Positions 34,426 through 48,262 are shown, counted from the stretch's first letter. The stretch is 64,000 bases of DNA from Zygnema cylindricum (GCA_037447655.1 JBBHKE010002227.1:336698-400697); one strand, 5' to 3'. Notes: generated from the sequence alone by a model not told the origin. A program made the numbers and translations.

Positions 34426-36587
34426 ACAAAAAATAAATTGTATGTTCAATTTACTTCAATTTTCTGTAATCCAAGAGTTGTTATTTTCTTGAACAATAAA
34501 TCATTTGAAGAAATTAGGCAAAGCTAAACTGTTGGTTTTACTTTAAGATTTGAATTTTAAGTTTTTAGTTTTTATGAGTTCGCCATTTTGCTATGGTTTA
34601 GATATAAATTGATAGAAAATCCCCTTTGGTTTGGTTGGTCCAAGCAGTTTATATCTAGAAGGAATCTTAGGTAGGAACAACTTTAGATAATTCTGGCCAG
34701 TAAGAATAACTTAAATGTATTCAAGTAGAAAAGCAAATTATGGCAATCATTATCTCGTCCTGACTCTTATCCTAGTAGTTTTCCTGTTGATTACCGCTGG
34801 TGTGGCAATGTAAAATCCTTGCAATTAATATGAGAAAGATCGTGTTGCAGTGTGTATTGATAATTTTGCTGTATGAAACAAATCCTTGAAGAGTAACAAA
34901 TGTTGAAGTTACGCGTACAATGCCGAGGTGAAGTCACCCGTGAAGGCATTTGCTTAAAACGGCCGCAAGAATGTAGATGCAAGCATACACCGTGTATTGC
35001 TAATAGTATCATGTATTTTCCGCAACTTGAAGCACTCCTTTCCCCATGCACAGATACTCGTACGATGTGGAGAGTAAACAAATTGAAGAATATATGAATT
35101 TTTAATAAAATTTTAGTGCACGGACTGTTTTAGTGCGAGTAAGTTTAACTTCGAACTGTTATTTCATGGCCAGCGGACAGAAGAAACCGGCTATAAATAA
35201 GAATTGTGAACCCGTTGTGGTATTCTCGAGCTCTGCCCTGATTTTCTCTCGTTCTACAAGCGAAAATAGAAAAGAAATTTTATTTTAAAAATTGACATGG
35301 GTAAACCATCTGGGTACAAACTGAAATGGAAACATTTTGAGACAAACTCAAAATAGTGACCCCGACATGTTCAATCATAATATAAACTTACCCAACTTCA
35401 CACTATTTCCCTTTTGGATCTACCACCCTCGTTGCCCATTTTAAAATCGTCTACGATCTGTATGTAAAACTAATTTATTCAGGCCTTAAACCTTCATCAC
35501 CAATCAATGAGCGTTTTTTTAAATTGGACGTTCCGAGAAACTTGTCGTTGTTGACGAAATTAATTTTCTTCAACTCGAATCGTTTGTCATCTAATTTAAA
35601 CTGAAGTTATGACAGTTTTGACAATACTTCTGACAGAAGAAACTACTTTTGTCCTCCATTGATTCAGTTCCTTCACAGACGGTAAACCGTTTTTTGCCCT
35701 TCAAGTAAAAAAACAACAGCGACAAATTTCAGAAGATTAACAAGGTAAACAAGAGGAGCTCATTAGCCAGGCAAAAAATTATCTCGTATCTAAGCAAAAA
35801 TGAATACCACAAACATATATTCCCTAACATCAATTTCTAACAATTTCGGTTTGTGCTCGGGTATGAAAAAAACCGACATTTTTCAATAAAACCGATCGCA
35901 ATAATTGTACCTCGGAAAACGATTTCAAGTTCATTTTTTCTAATTTCAATGCTTTGAACCTTGTGTTCGTCGTGCCTCCACATCGGCCCAAGATGTCGAT
36001 TTAGTACATTCCATAATAGTTTTTTCCGAAGTTATGAAATAAGCTGCGATTGTGGCTGTGAACACATTCAGAGAGAAAAATCTGAAATAAGTTTTTGAAG
36101 ATTAAGTCGACCCAGATCCAGTTTCACACTAAGTTTATAAATTAATCAATCCAGATTCTCAATAAGTTTAAAGGTAAGTCGATCCAAAATCTTTAAAAGT
36201 TTAAAGATAAGTAAATCTAGATTCTCACTCCTCATAATCACAGCTATCCAGCTGTAAGGCCTCTCGAAAAAGAGACTCGAATATGAAGAAAAAACAATAG
36301 TTACTAGTGATTGTGAGTCAGAATATGATAGTGTTTAGCATTCATATTGACAATATTGATAATTATATGCATTTTCATGCCATGATGAGCCTTTCAAGTG
36401 AAATAGTGTGCTATACATAAAAAACCGAAGATAAAACCCTGACAAAAAGTATTTCGTTTATCATAAAAAGGTAAAATAAATTGTTAGCATGAACGCTGAA
36501 ATTAAAGCTGATTTAGGGCTAGATGATGTGGTGTAACGATCTCCACCCTTTTTGAATAAGTTATTAACATTGTTTTGTGATTCTAGG
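34426..36587. other. Non-coding stretch between aquaporin and ENOD93-like gene
   Basis: It is AT-rich with no recognisable ORF. The two flanking genes converge here, so it should contain both polyadenylation regions. Confidence 0.5.
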
Positions 36588-38390
<1,803 letters not shown>

Positions 38391-39344
38391 AATTTAGCTT
38401 TTCAAAAACCCTGAGAATAGGGTTTAAAGAATGAAGAGTGTTTATTTAGACGCCTAAGAGTCTTCGTCAGGGTTTAGAGCGTCTAGGGTTTCACTTTTGA
38501 TTTGTCTTTTGGTAAAACCTAAAAAGTATCCTTTAAAAAAATAGAACAAATCATTAACAAGAGAGAGATAACAATGTGGACTGGGGAAGTAAATAAGGTT
38601 TCGCGTATTTTATATCCAGTTTAAAAACCGAATGCAATTAAAAAACAGAAGGAAAAGAGAAAGAATAAGAAAAACGAGAAAAAGGAACTCAAAAATCGTT
38701 TAGAAAAGTACTTTAGGTAACAATCAAAGCAGTTTTGGAATTAGAGAAAACATCAACCAAAAAACGTTAGAAATTGTGAATTATTTTATTTCCCCTTTCT
38801 TTTGCAGTAGAAAAGAACAAAAAACTTGCGAAGTATGTAACTGACTATGTTTTTAAGATTTTCTTTTGATTTCGTTTTTTCCTGCTTAACAACAAAAGTT
38901 CAAGTTTTAGGTTTTGGAATAATAATTCTCTTTCTGTTTATCTATTTTATTTTAAATCTTTAATCTCTCATCTGTCTGTAAGTGAGAGGCAGTCAAATGT
39001 TTTTATGACGTCACACAGTATTACACGTCACAGGTCCAGCAAGGCAAGGGTTTCCAAGTAGACTGCTGCAACGCGCGGAGTCAGCAAAAACAAGTTAATG
39101 TTTTTTACGCCGCTTAAAACATATTTTCTTCGTACACACCTGTCCGATTTCCATAGGGAGCGCCGATGGGAAGGTGAGAATCTTGCACGGTGTCCTGTAC
39201 TGTAGTGATTGGAAGTTGGTACTGTACACCGCGAATCGTTATTAGCGCGAATCGTTATTAGCGTGGGAGTTTGATTAGCGTATAATAATAATTACAGTGG
39301 TGTACGCTATTTAAGAATTTGAAAATTTTGGAAAAAATCATACA
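38391..39344. other. Upstream region of the ENOD93-like gene, no other gene seen
   Basis: It holds the likely promoter and 5' leader of the minus-strand gene (38391-38500), AT-rich sequence, then a fragment of the palindromic MITE at 39095-39150. ACACCG ends with a doubled GAATCGTTATTAGCG lie at 39225-39263. Confidence 0.5.
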
Positions 39345-39782
39345 TTCTAATTGTTTGATTATGGTAATTTGGATCTGTCCTGAATAATAAATACCCGCCC
39401 TTTAATGTCTACAGTAGTATGTGTATCCGTACAGAATCTGACAATTCGTACGCCGTCGCGCCGTTCACACGGTCGACGGACGAACATATGAGAACGTGAT
39501 TTTTGTCGACGAGTTTGCGTCTCTTTCTTCCAGTGCACATTCACATGTGTGCGCAATAGTGTTAAGTGTCTTTTTATGCCTTTGTAATTCAAAAAGTACC
39601 ATTTCGTATGGAGATACCCTGTCCGTACGCCACACTATTTCCATCACAGTGTACTTCCATTATTAACGCTAATTGAAAATAAACCCTAATAAGAATAATG
39701 GAAAAAATATAATTATGGATTGTATTTCATGTTTCTTTTTTTGAAAAAGGGGCACCGAATTAGCGTTATATACTCTAATAGC
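39345..39782 (+). repeat. Interspersed repeat, second copy of 14550-14985
   Basis: It is collinear with the earlier copy and ends in CTCTAATAGCGATTAGCG. It is non-coding. Confidence 0.75.
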
Positions 39783-39805
39783 GATTAGCGTATACTGTAC
39801 TGTAG

Positions 39806-40030
39806 TGATTGGAAGTTTGGAACATATATACAACAAGGATTGAATATTTCATACATTTTAAGGCGGTTACACATGTATTAATACCATAAACTTTTACACT
39901 CACCGCTGGCACAATATAACGTTGCCGTGCGTCCGCAGTACGGACCGCATACTGTTGGCATAATTTGACGTTGCCTTGCGTCCGCAGTACGGGCATGATA
40001 AATTGGACACGGTACATGCCCGCGTAACGG
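39806..40030 (+). repeat. Interspersed repeat shared with 53238-53335 and 48575-48775
   Basis: The first half (GATTGGAAGTTTGGAACA...AAGGCGGTTACACATGTATT) recurs at 53238-53335. The second half (GCTGGCACAAT..AACG and CGCGTAACGGGCG-like end) recurs near 48575-48775 and weakly at 42240-42320. Short ORFs shared between copies reflect DNA similarity only. Confidence 0.65.
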
Positions 40031-40041
40031 GCGATGATTTA

Positions 40042-40600
40042 CTACACCGTCGATCGTATTTAGCGTGTAGAAATTATTAGTGTGTAGAATAATTTAGTGT
40101 CGTGTACACTAATTTTGACTTTGAAAAATTTCGAAAAAAAAATTATACACTAATTTTTCAACGAACGCCAATATGGGTACAGCTGATTTGTCGAGAGGAT
40201 ATTCACAGTAATATAGGTAAAAGTACAAATTATGACAATTCGTACACTGTCGCATACTTTCACTCTAATTAATTCCTAACTCTAATTTCGGTTAGGTGAC
40301 AAATAAATGTACACTAAAACAGGTATAAGTTCGAAATTTTTTAAATCGTACACCGAATCGTGGTTGTATCCAATTTATCCGTACTTGTATAATTTAAAAG
40401 TACATATTTTTACGCACCGACACGTTCCGTACCCCACACTAATAAAAATATACATAAATTAAAATGGTGTACACTAATTGTTCATCTCGTAATTAGCATA
40501 CAGGAAAAATTAATATCATTTACCCTATTTTAGGTAAAACCCTCAAAATTTAGGGGCGCCGAATTAGTGTTCAACACGCTAAATACGATTGACGGTGTAG
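40042..40600. mobile_element. 559-bp terminal-inverted-repeat element with CTACACCG ends
   Basis: The left end CTACACCGTCGATCGTATTT and right end AAATACGATTGACGGTGTAG are inverted repeats, flanked by TA on both sides. A TA duplication would fit Tc1/mariner, but two bases are weak evidence. It is non-coding. Related ends are scattered through the window. Confidence 0.7.
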
Positions 40601-40611
40601 TATTATATAAA

Positions 40612-42136
40612 GGGAATTTATCATGGCAGTGACTGTTTTGGTTGCGCACAGTATCACTTACGTCATTTTGTCAAAAAATGTACGTTTGAAGTACACATTG
40701 GTATAAGGAAAGTATCGTTGAGTCTAAATTTGACGGTCAATCGGTTGGACAGCTTTGACTTTCAAAATATTGTTTCAACCGCTTAAACTTTTGTCGCGCC
40801 TACGAACGTCGAGTGTCACAATAAAATTAACAATTCATTGAACGTTTACGGAAACAAAACTGCGGCAGCCACATGAAAATAAAAGTGTTGCAAACATTCA
40901 TTTTTTGTCGTTACGTGAGCTCCACGGTGAGAGCACGTTGGATATCAAATTAGCCGCAATTGAAATTTAGTCGTTTAAGCGTTACATTGAACTTAGACGC
41001 AAATTGAAACGAAACCTCTTTAAACTGAAGTACCGTAAGTCTTGTACGAAAATATTAAAACGCACGAAACGAAATTTCGCTGTCAATGTAGGAATGTTGA
41101 TTCGTAGGTAGTGTGGCTCGATTTGGTCGCGCGTGACGACGCGCATTCTTTTCATTTAATTTCAATTGATATTTTTACGCCGGTTCGTTTTATTATAGTG
41201 TACAAAGTTTATTTCGTTTCGTGCGTTTTAATATTTCCGTACAAGACTTATAATACTTCAGTTTAAACCATAGTTCAAAAGTAGGCGTTTTTATTGTAGG
41301 CCTTTTGTAGGCGCCTTTATCTTAAGTTGTGTTATGGGCTTTTCATGTGATCTTCTTAAATCGCTACTTTGATCGGCGACCGTCCGATCGTTCGAATTTG
41401 ACGATAGTCTTATCCTAAGTTGTGTTATGGGCTTTTCATGTGATCTTCTTAGATCGCTACTTTGATCAGTGACTATCCAATCGTCTAAATCTGACGGTTT
41501 AAATAAAAAATACCTCAAAACTCACATAAATTTTTTTTTGTCCAAATGTTTTTCAAAATTTAGACATGACGTTTAATTCTCTATCGATCGATGTGCAACT
41601 CAACCCTGTTACTATTTTTTTTCATTTTACGACCAATACAATATGGGTCTTAAGGTCATATTCTATGTTTTGCGTACAATAGGCATATTGTATCGGCGTA
41701 CTTTCACATACTTTTGAACTATGGTTCAAAGAGGTTACGTTTCAAATTGCGTCTAAGTTCAATGTATCGCTTAAACGAATAAATTTCAATTTCGCGGCTA
41801 ATTTAATATCCAACGTGCTCTCACGGTGGAGCTCACGTAATGATAAAAAGTGGCTGTTTGCAACACTTTTATTTACATGTGGTTGCTGCAGTTTTGTTAC
41901 CGTAAACGTTCGCCGACCGTGTGAATTGTTAATTTGATTATGACGGTTGACGTTTGCAAGCGCGGTAAAAGTTTAAGCGGTTCAAACAATATTTTGAAAG
42001 TCAAAACTGTCTAAACGATTGACCGTCAAATTTAGACTCAACGGTACTTTACTTGTACCAATGTGTACTTCAAACGTACAATTTTTGACAGAATGACGTA
42101 AGTGACTGTGCGAAACCAATCCATATATAAATTCCC
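40612..42136. mobile_element. Foldback transposon with about 470-bp inverted arms and perfect 8-bp target duplication
   Basis: It starts GGGAATTTAT and ends in its inverse, flanked by TATATAAA on both sides (40604-40611 and 42137-42144). The arms (40612 to about 41080 and about 41200 to 42136) pair along their length. A loop of about 110 bp contains no ORF. The right arm is interrupted by the MITE at 41269-41723. Its transcript would form a very long hairpin. Confidence 0.88.
41269..41723 (-). mobile_element. hAT-like MITE, copy 3, nested in the foldback element
   Basis: The inverted ends are CATAGTTCAAAAGTAGGCG-like, in opposite orientation to copies 1 and 2. The flanking octamers GTTTAAAC and GTTCAAAG agree at 6 of 8 bases. 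The left arm of the foldback element preserves the corresponding uninterrupted sequence (CCTCTTTAAACTGAAG). Confidence 0.85.
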
Positions 42137-42667
42137 TATATAAATTTTAGACAAATAGTCTCCTTTCTGGAAACCCTTATATAGGCGGTGTGTCTATCAT
42201 CAATTTTTTTTGTCATCAATTTTTTCTGTCCGTTTGCAGTACGGACGGCCGTACCGCTGGCACAAACTTACGTTGCCGTCCGTCAGCAGTATAGATTGCC
42301 GTACGGGTGGTACAATTGCGTGGTTTACACATTGAAAAAGGGGAAAACAATGTCATAAATTTTGGGATCCGTACGCCAAATTTCATAAAATGAAAAAAAA
42401 CGCGGCGGTGACGGTTAGGCCGGTTGGTTTCGACCGTTTTGGAGCGTAGCGGTGGGCAAAAGATGTTCTATGCGTCAAATCTCGACAACTGCGTAAAGCA
42501 AACAGCAACTGCAGTCAGCCATCGGACATCATGTTTGGAATGCACTTTTTCGTTTTTGAAGAATTTCGAAAACGAAGCGCACCGACGTGAACTGTAAAAG
42601 AATTCATTCCGTCGCAAACTTATGAACAAACTAGGGACCAATCACATAAGAGAACACGTAATGTAAA

Positions 42668-44446
42668 AAAAAAAAAAAAAAACAAAAAAAAAAAAAAAAA
42701 AACAAATACAAAGTAATAACCGTGTTAATACTAATTAAACACCATTAATAGCTGTACCAGCACTAATCATAGAGACAAATAATTGTATCAATACTAATTA
42801 TACAGACTTTTAATTGTTTTAATACTAATTATACAAACTAATAACTGAACCAATACCGATTATACAAACTACTAACAATAAAACACTAATTATACGTATT
42901 AAAAACTGTACTAATAACTATTATACAAATTCATAACTGTACTATACTAATTTTACAAAAAAATAATTGTACCAAAACTAATGACACAAACTCATAGCTG
43001 TACTCACATACTAATAGCTTTACTAATACTGATTATACGTATTAATAACTGGACTAATTATACGTACTAATAGCTGGACTGATACAGATAGTACACAAAT
43101 AATTAGTATGAATATCTAGAATAAGTACAGTTATCAGTCTGTATGATTATTAATTTGAAAAATTGTTAGTTTGTATAATTAGTATTAATACAGTGCTTAA
43201 CCTGCATATCTTGTATTAGTAAAGTGCTTAATCTATATATTTTGTATTACTGTCTTTTGTAGTATGCATTATTAGGATTATTATTAGGATTAGTACATTT
43301 ATTGGTAATGTAGAATTATTATTAGGACAGTTATGAGTAATGCATAATTAGTAATAGTACAGTTATTAGTAAGCATAATCAGTATTAGTACAGTTATAAG
43401 TATTTATGATAAGTATTAGTACATCTATTAGTTTGTATACTTAATATGAGTCCAGTTATGAGTTTGTATAATCGGTATTGGTACACTTATTAGTCGGTGT
43501 AATTAGGATTCATAGAGTTATTCGTCGGTATAGTTAGTGTTAGTACAATTATTAGTAATTTTTAATTAGTATTAGGACAGTTAATGTATCATTTCTATGA
43601 GTACTTATAGTAATTAAATAATAACTGTACTACCACTGTATATTATACAGACTAATAACTGTAAAAATACTTATTAAACAAAATGTACTTATACTAATTG
43701 CATGAACTAATAATGTGCTAATACTAATTATACAGACAAAAAATTGTACTGATATTAGTTGTACAGACTAATAACTATGCTAGCACTAATTATACAAACT
43801 AAAAACTGTATAGATACGAATTGTACAGACAAATACTAATAGAATTACTAATTATACAGACTAGTACCTGTGTTATGATACCGACGAATAGTAGGACTAA
43901 AACTAGTTATACATCACTCAAAACTGTTAATAATATATTACTAACCATTGTACCAACACTATTATACATACTAAAAACTGTACTAACACTAATTACACAA
44001 CACTAATTACACAGAGTAATAACTGTATTAGCACTAATTATACTTCTAATTTTAAAGACTAGTAACTGTACTTATACTAATCATTTGTACTTATACTAAT
44101 TATTTATACAAATAAGCATACCAGTACTAGTTATACATACTAGTAACTGTGCTAATACTAATTATACAGACTAATAACTGTACAAATACTGATTACACTA
44201 ACTCATTACTGTACTAATACTGATTATACAAACTAAAAACTATAATAACACTAATTATATATACTAAAACTGTACAAATATTAAATATAACCTAACAACT
44301 GTACAAATACTAATTATACAGACCGAAAATTGATTTAGTATTAATTATACAGACAAATATCTGTAAAAAATCTGATTATATAGTAATTGTCCTGATACTA
44401 ATTGTACATTACTAAAAACTGTCCTTATACTAATTATACAGTGTGA
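42668..44446. repeat. AT-rich minisatellite with an inverted middle block
   Basis: After an A-rich run, degenerate repeats of about 30 bp around CTAATTATACAGACTAATAACTGTA fill the region. From about 43110 to 43590 the repeat appears as its reverse complement (AGTTATTAGTxTGTATAATTAGT), then returns to the first orientation until the bacterial-like segment begins. Confidence 0.85.
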
Positions 44447-44746
44447 GTATATAGAGTTCAAAGAGCCCCAAACCGACTAACCGAATCAAGCGGTAGAATC
44501 CATACATCAGCAGCGACAGTGGCCGTTTTACCGGAAGCAAAAGAAGTGGATATTAAAATAGAAGAAAAAGACCTAAGAATAGACACCTATAGGGCATCAG
44601 GTGCTGGAGGCCAGCACGTTAACACCACATATTCAGTTGTTATAATTACTCATATTCCAACAAAGGTAGTAGTTTGCCAACAAGATGAAAAATTTCAGCA
44701 TAAAAATAAAGCAAAAACTCTTAAGATCCTACGTACATCCCTGTAA
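44447..44746 (+). pseudogene. prfA: Fragment of bacterial peptide chain release factor 1, Rickettsiales-like
   Basis: Release factor 1 frees the finished protein at UAA/UAG codons. The fragment holds the conserved [34 protein letters not shown] with the catalytic GGQ, and [13 protein letters not shown]. It begins abruptly at the minisatellite edge and stops early (TAA at 44744), so both ends of the roughly 355-residue protein are missing. Changes at conserved positions fit a decaying copy. Bacterial or organellar RF1 would both carry GGQ; neighbours favour a bacterial donor. Confidence 0.85.
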
Positions 44747-44749
44747 TTC

Positions 44750-44959
44750 TTGGAGGCTAGCAAAAAATTGGGCATTACTAAAAAATATTTTTACTTAATG
44801 CAGATAAACAACACGGACTTACCTGATGGAGCTTTTCCTTTAACTTCTACGTATTTAAATGTAATTAGAAATGATCACTTGGAGTATGCAATCACCTGGT
44901 ATAGCTTAGCGGGATTCTTATGTATAATTTACTTTCTGTATAATAAAAAGCATAGTTAA
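44750..44959 (+). pseudogene. C-terminal fragment of a SURF1-family protein, Rickettsiales-like
   Basis: SURF1 assists cytochrome c oxidase assembly in the bacterial or mitochondrial inner membrane. The tail IRNDHLEYAITWYSLAGFL followed by a hydrophobic helix and a lysine-rich end is the SURF1 C-terminal signature. The N-terminal part is absent. Its TAA (44957-44959) overlaps the stop of the converging RNase J gene (44956-44958), a compact bacterial arrangement. Confidence 0.72.
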
Positions 44960-46620
44960 TCAATTTCGCCGCTATTGCCTATAATTATCGGTGATTTATT
45001 AATCTCATGCTTTAATATTCGCCTAATTGCTGACTTGGCACATTCCTGTATTTCGTCGATTAATAATCTTCCCTTAAATTGCTTCCTTTGTTTATGCAAT
45101 GTTTATGCCACTTCCCGGGTAATAGAATTTAAAAAGTCCTCATCCTCTTTTGGGTAAAGGAGGCGAGGCATTACTATTAAAGGTTTGGTTACAAGTTCTG
45201 CTTTCCCATTAACTATTATCGATGCAACCACAATACCGGAATCACAAATTCTGCGTCGCATTTTAAAAATTGGGGAAGAATCAGGGAGTAAATAATCTCC
45301 ATCAACCTCCAAATACCCATTTTCTACAATATCTATTATTTTAGGATCTTTCTCGTCGAGTAAGATAACGCTCCTATTCTCCGCTTCAACTTTTTTCTTT
45401 ATTCCGCTAGCTTTAGCTAATTTTACATGTTCATGGATGTGAACAGGTTCACGGTGTACTGGAATGCAAATTTTAGGCCTAATCAGCTCTTAAATATTCT
45501 TTAATTCTTCAATAGCTGGATGCCCTGATACGTGAACAAAGTGGTCTCTTTCGGTAATTACTTCAACCCCCATCCTGACAAAAGTGTTAAACATTCTGAA
45601 AATCTTTTTGTCGTTGCCGGAATAATTTTGAAGAAAATATAACCATATACTTTTGAGCTAATTTTACCGAAGGATGGACTCTATTAACCATTTTAGCGGT
45701 TACTGCCATTGGTTCACCTTGACAACCGGTTGGTTGCTATAATTAATAGTTCTTCTCTTTTATAATTTTTTATAGACCTTTCATCTATCAAAGTATCAAT
45801 ATCATGTAAATATCATCTTTCTTGAGCCGCAGCAAGCATCCTGTGCAAGCTTCTTCCGGTAAGAGCAATTTTTCTTCCGACTTTTTGACCTGCATGAATC
45901 AAAGTATTTAACCTTGCAAGGTTAGAAGCAAAAGTTGTAACGACCACCATCTTTGGGCAGCCAGCAATATCTATAAGGCTTTTTCAAACATCTATTTTTT
46001 AGCCTGAGGTACCTGAATTGAAAACGTTGGTTGAATCGCAGACTAAGGCTAAAACTCCTTCATCTCCACATTTTTTTAATATACCAAAATCTGACAATTT
46101 GCCTACTATGTCGGGATCAAATTTCAAATCGCCAGTATGCATAATGTTGCCGACAACAGTTCTGATCATTAATGCATGCATCTAAGGAGCCGAATGGGTT
46201 AAAGGTATCATTTCAATTAAAAAAGGACCTAGGTCAAATTTATCCCCGGCTTTGACCTCGTTTATTTTGATATCATTAGCAAAAGCATATTCTGATTTTT
46301 TCGTTTAAAAAAAGTTTATTGTAAACTTAGTAGTATATATAAGGCATTCTAGGCTATTCCATAAATACTGTATAGCTCTGAGATGATCTTCGTGTGCGTG
46401 AGTAAGAACCAAGCCAAGTAGGTTTTTTTTATGCTTTTCAATAAATTTTAAATATGCTACTACCATATCTGCACTCGTTAGGTATTCGTCTGCAAAACCA
46501 CTACCACAATCTACCATTATCCATTTTCCCTGGAAATGGTATAAATTAACATATACATATTTCATTTGCTCCGCCGAGTGGAACAAATAAAAATTTATCT
46601 TTTTAAGTTTTTGGGTTGAA
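44956..46620 (-). pseudogene. rnj: Ribonuclease J pseudogene (metallo-beta-lactamase fold), Rickettsiales-like
   Basis: RNase J is a bacterial RNA-processing exo/endonuclease. Pieces in order on the minus strand: FVPLGGANEI then, after a frameshift, NLYHFQGKWIMVDCG and the metal-binding LTHAHEDH (46.59-46.31 kb); NIMHTGDLKFDPD and VCDSTNVFNSG (46.18-46.0 kb); MRRRICDSGIVVASIIV and LLYPKEDED (45.31-45.1 kb); and a final KSAIRRILKHEINKSP. Several frameshifts and stops separate them, so it is dead. Length about 1.65 kb equals a whole gene of roughly 550 codons. Confidence 0.87.
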
Positions 46621-46676
46621 TGACATTTATTTTTCTATATTATTATGTTTTTCTGTGTTAATTATATAAACTAGCT

Positions 46677-47291
46677 ATGATGTTTAGTCCATGGATAAAT
46701 AATTACCTTGTTAATATAAGCCTAAAAATTACTGCTTTTCTTACGCTTTTACTTATTGCATTTCCTGAATTAGATATTTATTTTTCTCAACCCTTTTATT
46801 TTGAGGCGAATGGGTTTATATATAAGGATTTTTTTTTGGTTTATTAGATCCACGCACTATTGCCTTCGTTGATTAAATTATTTACCTTAGTTTGTCTGAT
46901 ATACCTTGTATACATTGCTATTAAATACAGGTCTTATAAAAGAATTCTTAGATCTGGGATGTTTTTTTTTTGTTATTGCTGCTATGATTTCTACTAGTTT
47001 GGTGGTAAATGAAGTGTTTAAAGAAAATTTTGACGAGCAAGGCCACGTCATTTAGAGGAATTTAATGGAAAAAGAGAATTTACTAAGGCATTTACAATGA
47101 GCGACCAATGTGAATGTAATTGCTCTTTTTCTTCAGGTCATGCTTTGGGATATTTTTTACCTGCAATTGCTTATACTACAAATTTATTGTACTTTAATAG
47201 AATTTATCTTTCCGGAATTGGTTTTGGTAGTTTAGTGGGGCTCTCAAGGATCGTAATGGGAGAGTATTTTTTAAGTGAAGTATTACTGTAG
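46677..47291 (+). pseudogene. PAP2-family phosphatase pseudogene, bacterial-like
   Basis: PAP2 membrane phosphatases act on lipid phosphates. The N-terminus has hydrophobic segments (NISLKITAFLTLLLIAFPEL). The active-site region appears as RARPRHLEEFNG in a shifted frame and CSFSSGHALGYF, and the C-terminal third as LVGLSRIVMGEYFLSEVL. There is an in-frame TAG near 46846 and a frameshift near 47030. In the last motif the expected histidine before FLSE appears as Tyr, so activity would be lost even if joined. It is divergent from the RNase J remnant. Confidence 0.78.
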
Positions 47292-47539
47292 CTTCGGCTT
47301 TTGTAACATGGGGCTGACTTTATTAAAAAGCGCGAAACAAAAGAGAAGTAGCACGACAAAAACTGAAAAACTACATGTTGGGGGAGAAACCAAAAACGAT
47401 AAGCAAGGCAAAAGCAACGAAAACACGAAATGACAGCTAGTAGATGGAAAACACCCAAAAAAGTAAAAAACAACAAACAAAACACCAAAAGAAAGAGCTA
47501 ACACCTAACAACTTGATGATGTACTATTTATTTTATGGC

Positions 47540-47680
47540 AAATGCTAATCAAAAATTGAAAAAATAGCAATTATTCATCCTTCTACACCCGAGTCAACAC
47601 AAATAGCTCGGCAGTTGCGCACATATTTTTTACCTGTAGATCCGGAAAATTCTTATATAATAATAGTAATTTATTAATTC
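47540..47680 (+). other. Possible further bacterial remnant
   Basis: A short frame reads KIAIIHPSTPESTQIARQLR and on to PVDPENSYIIIV, which has protein-like composition and sits between the PAP2 remnant and resumed minisatellite. I do not recognise the family. Confidence 0.3.
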
Positions 47681-47699
47681 CATGTTTGTTTTTGGCATG

Positions 47700-47880
47700 T
47701 TTTATCCACTCTAAGTGCTAGTAGCTGCATTAACACTAATTATATGGACTTATAACCGTACTAAACTTATTATAGACACTAATAACTGTGTTAATGCTAA
47801 CTAAACAGTATTTAGAACTGTACTAGCACTAATTATATAGACTACTAACTGTGTTAATACTAATAATTTTGCTCCTTTGC
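47700..47880. repeat. AT-rich minisatellite resumes
   Basis: Repeats such as CTAATTATATGGACTTATAACCGTA match the array ending at 44446. The bacterial-like segment is therefore inserted inside the array. Confidence 0.75.
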
Positions 47881-48064
47881 TGTTTTTTTTTTCGGGCGCC
47901 CGAGGTTTTTTTTTTGGGCATGTTCTAAGTTCCTCCTGGGTTATTTTCGGTCTATTCGGTCTGTACAAACGCTTTCGTGGCAGTACAGTATGATTTGGAA
48001 GGCTTTGTACATATCATGTCCGCAAAGCGTTTACTTTTCGTACGGACAAGTGGCTCATATCACG

Positions 48065-48262
48065 ACACGCTACACCCCCAATCGCTATTAGAGTATATAA
48101 CGCCAATTCGGTGCCCTTTTTTCAAAAAAAAAACCTGAAATACAATTAATAGCGCTATTTAAGTACGTGGACCATAATCTGCCACGTCTCAGATACTAAA
48201 TTAGAATTAATAACTCTAATTGTTTTTTGACGCTATTTAATCCTTGACTCTAATAGCGATTG
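48065..48262 (-). mobile_element. Short MITE, inverse of 19275-19440
   Basis: The ends are AATCGCTATTAGAGT and ACTCTAATAGCGATT. The middle carries ACGTGGACCATAATCTGCCA, the complement of the earlier copy. It is non-coding. Confidence 0.7.

Noticed and set aside
41291-41518. 75-codon minus-strand ORF with an internal duplication
   Set aside because: It lies wholly in the hAT-like MITE and reflects a repeated DNA segment there, not a protein.
44447-47690. Plastid or mitochondrial DNA insertion
   Set aside because: RNase J, PAP2 and SURF1 arranged this way are not plant organelle genes; a bacterial donor fits better.
44447-47690. Assembly contamination by a live bacterium
   Set aside because: Every gene is broken and the same host minisatellite flanks both sides; reads across the junctions would settle it.
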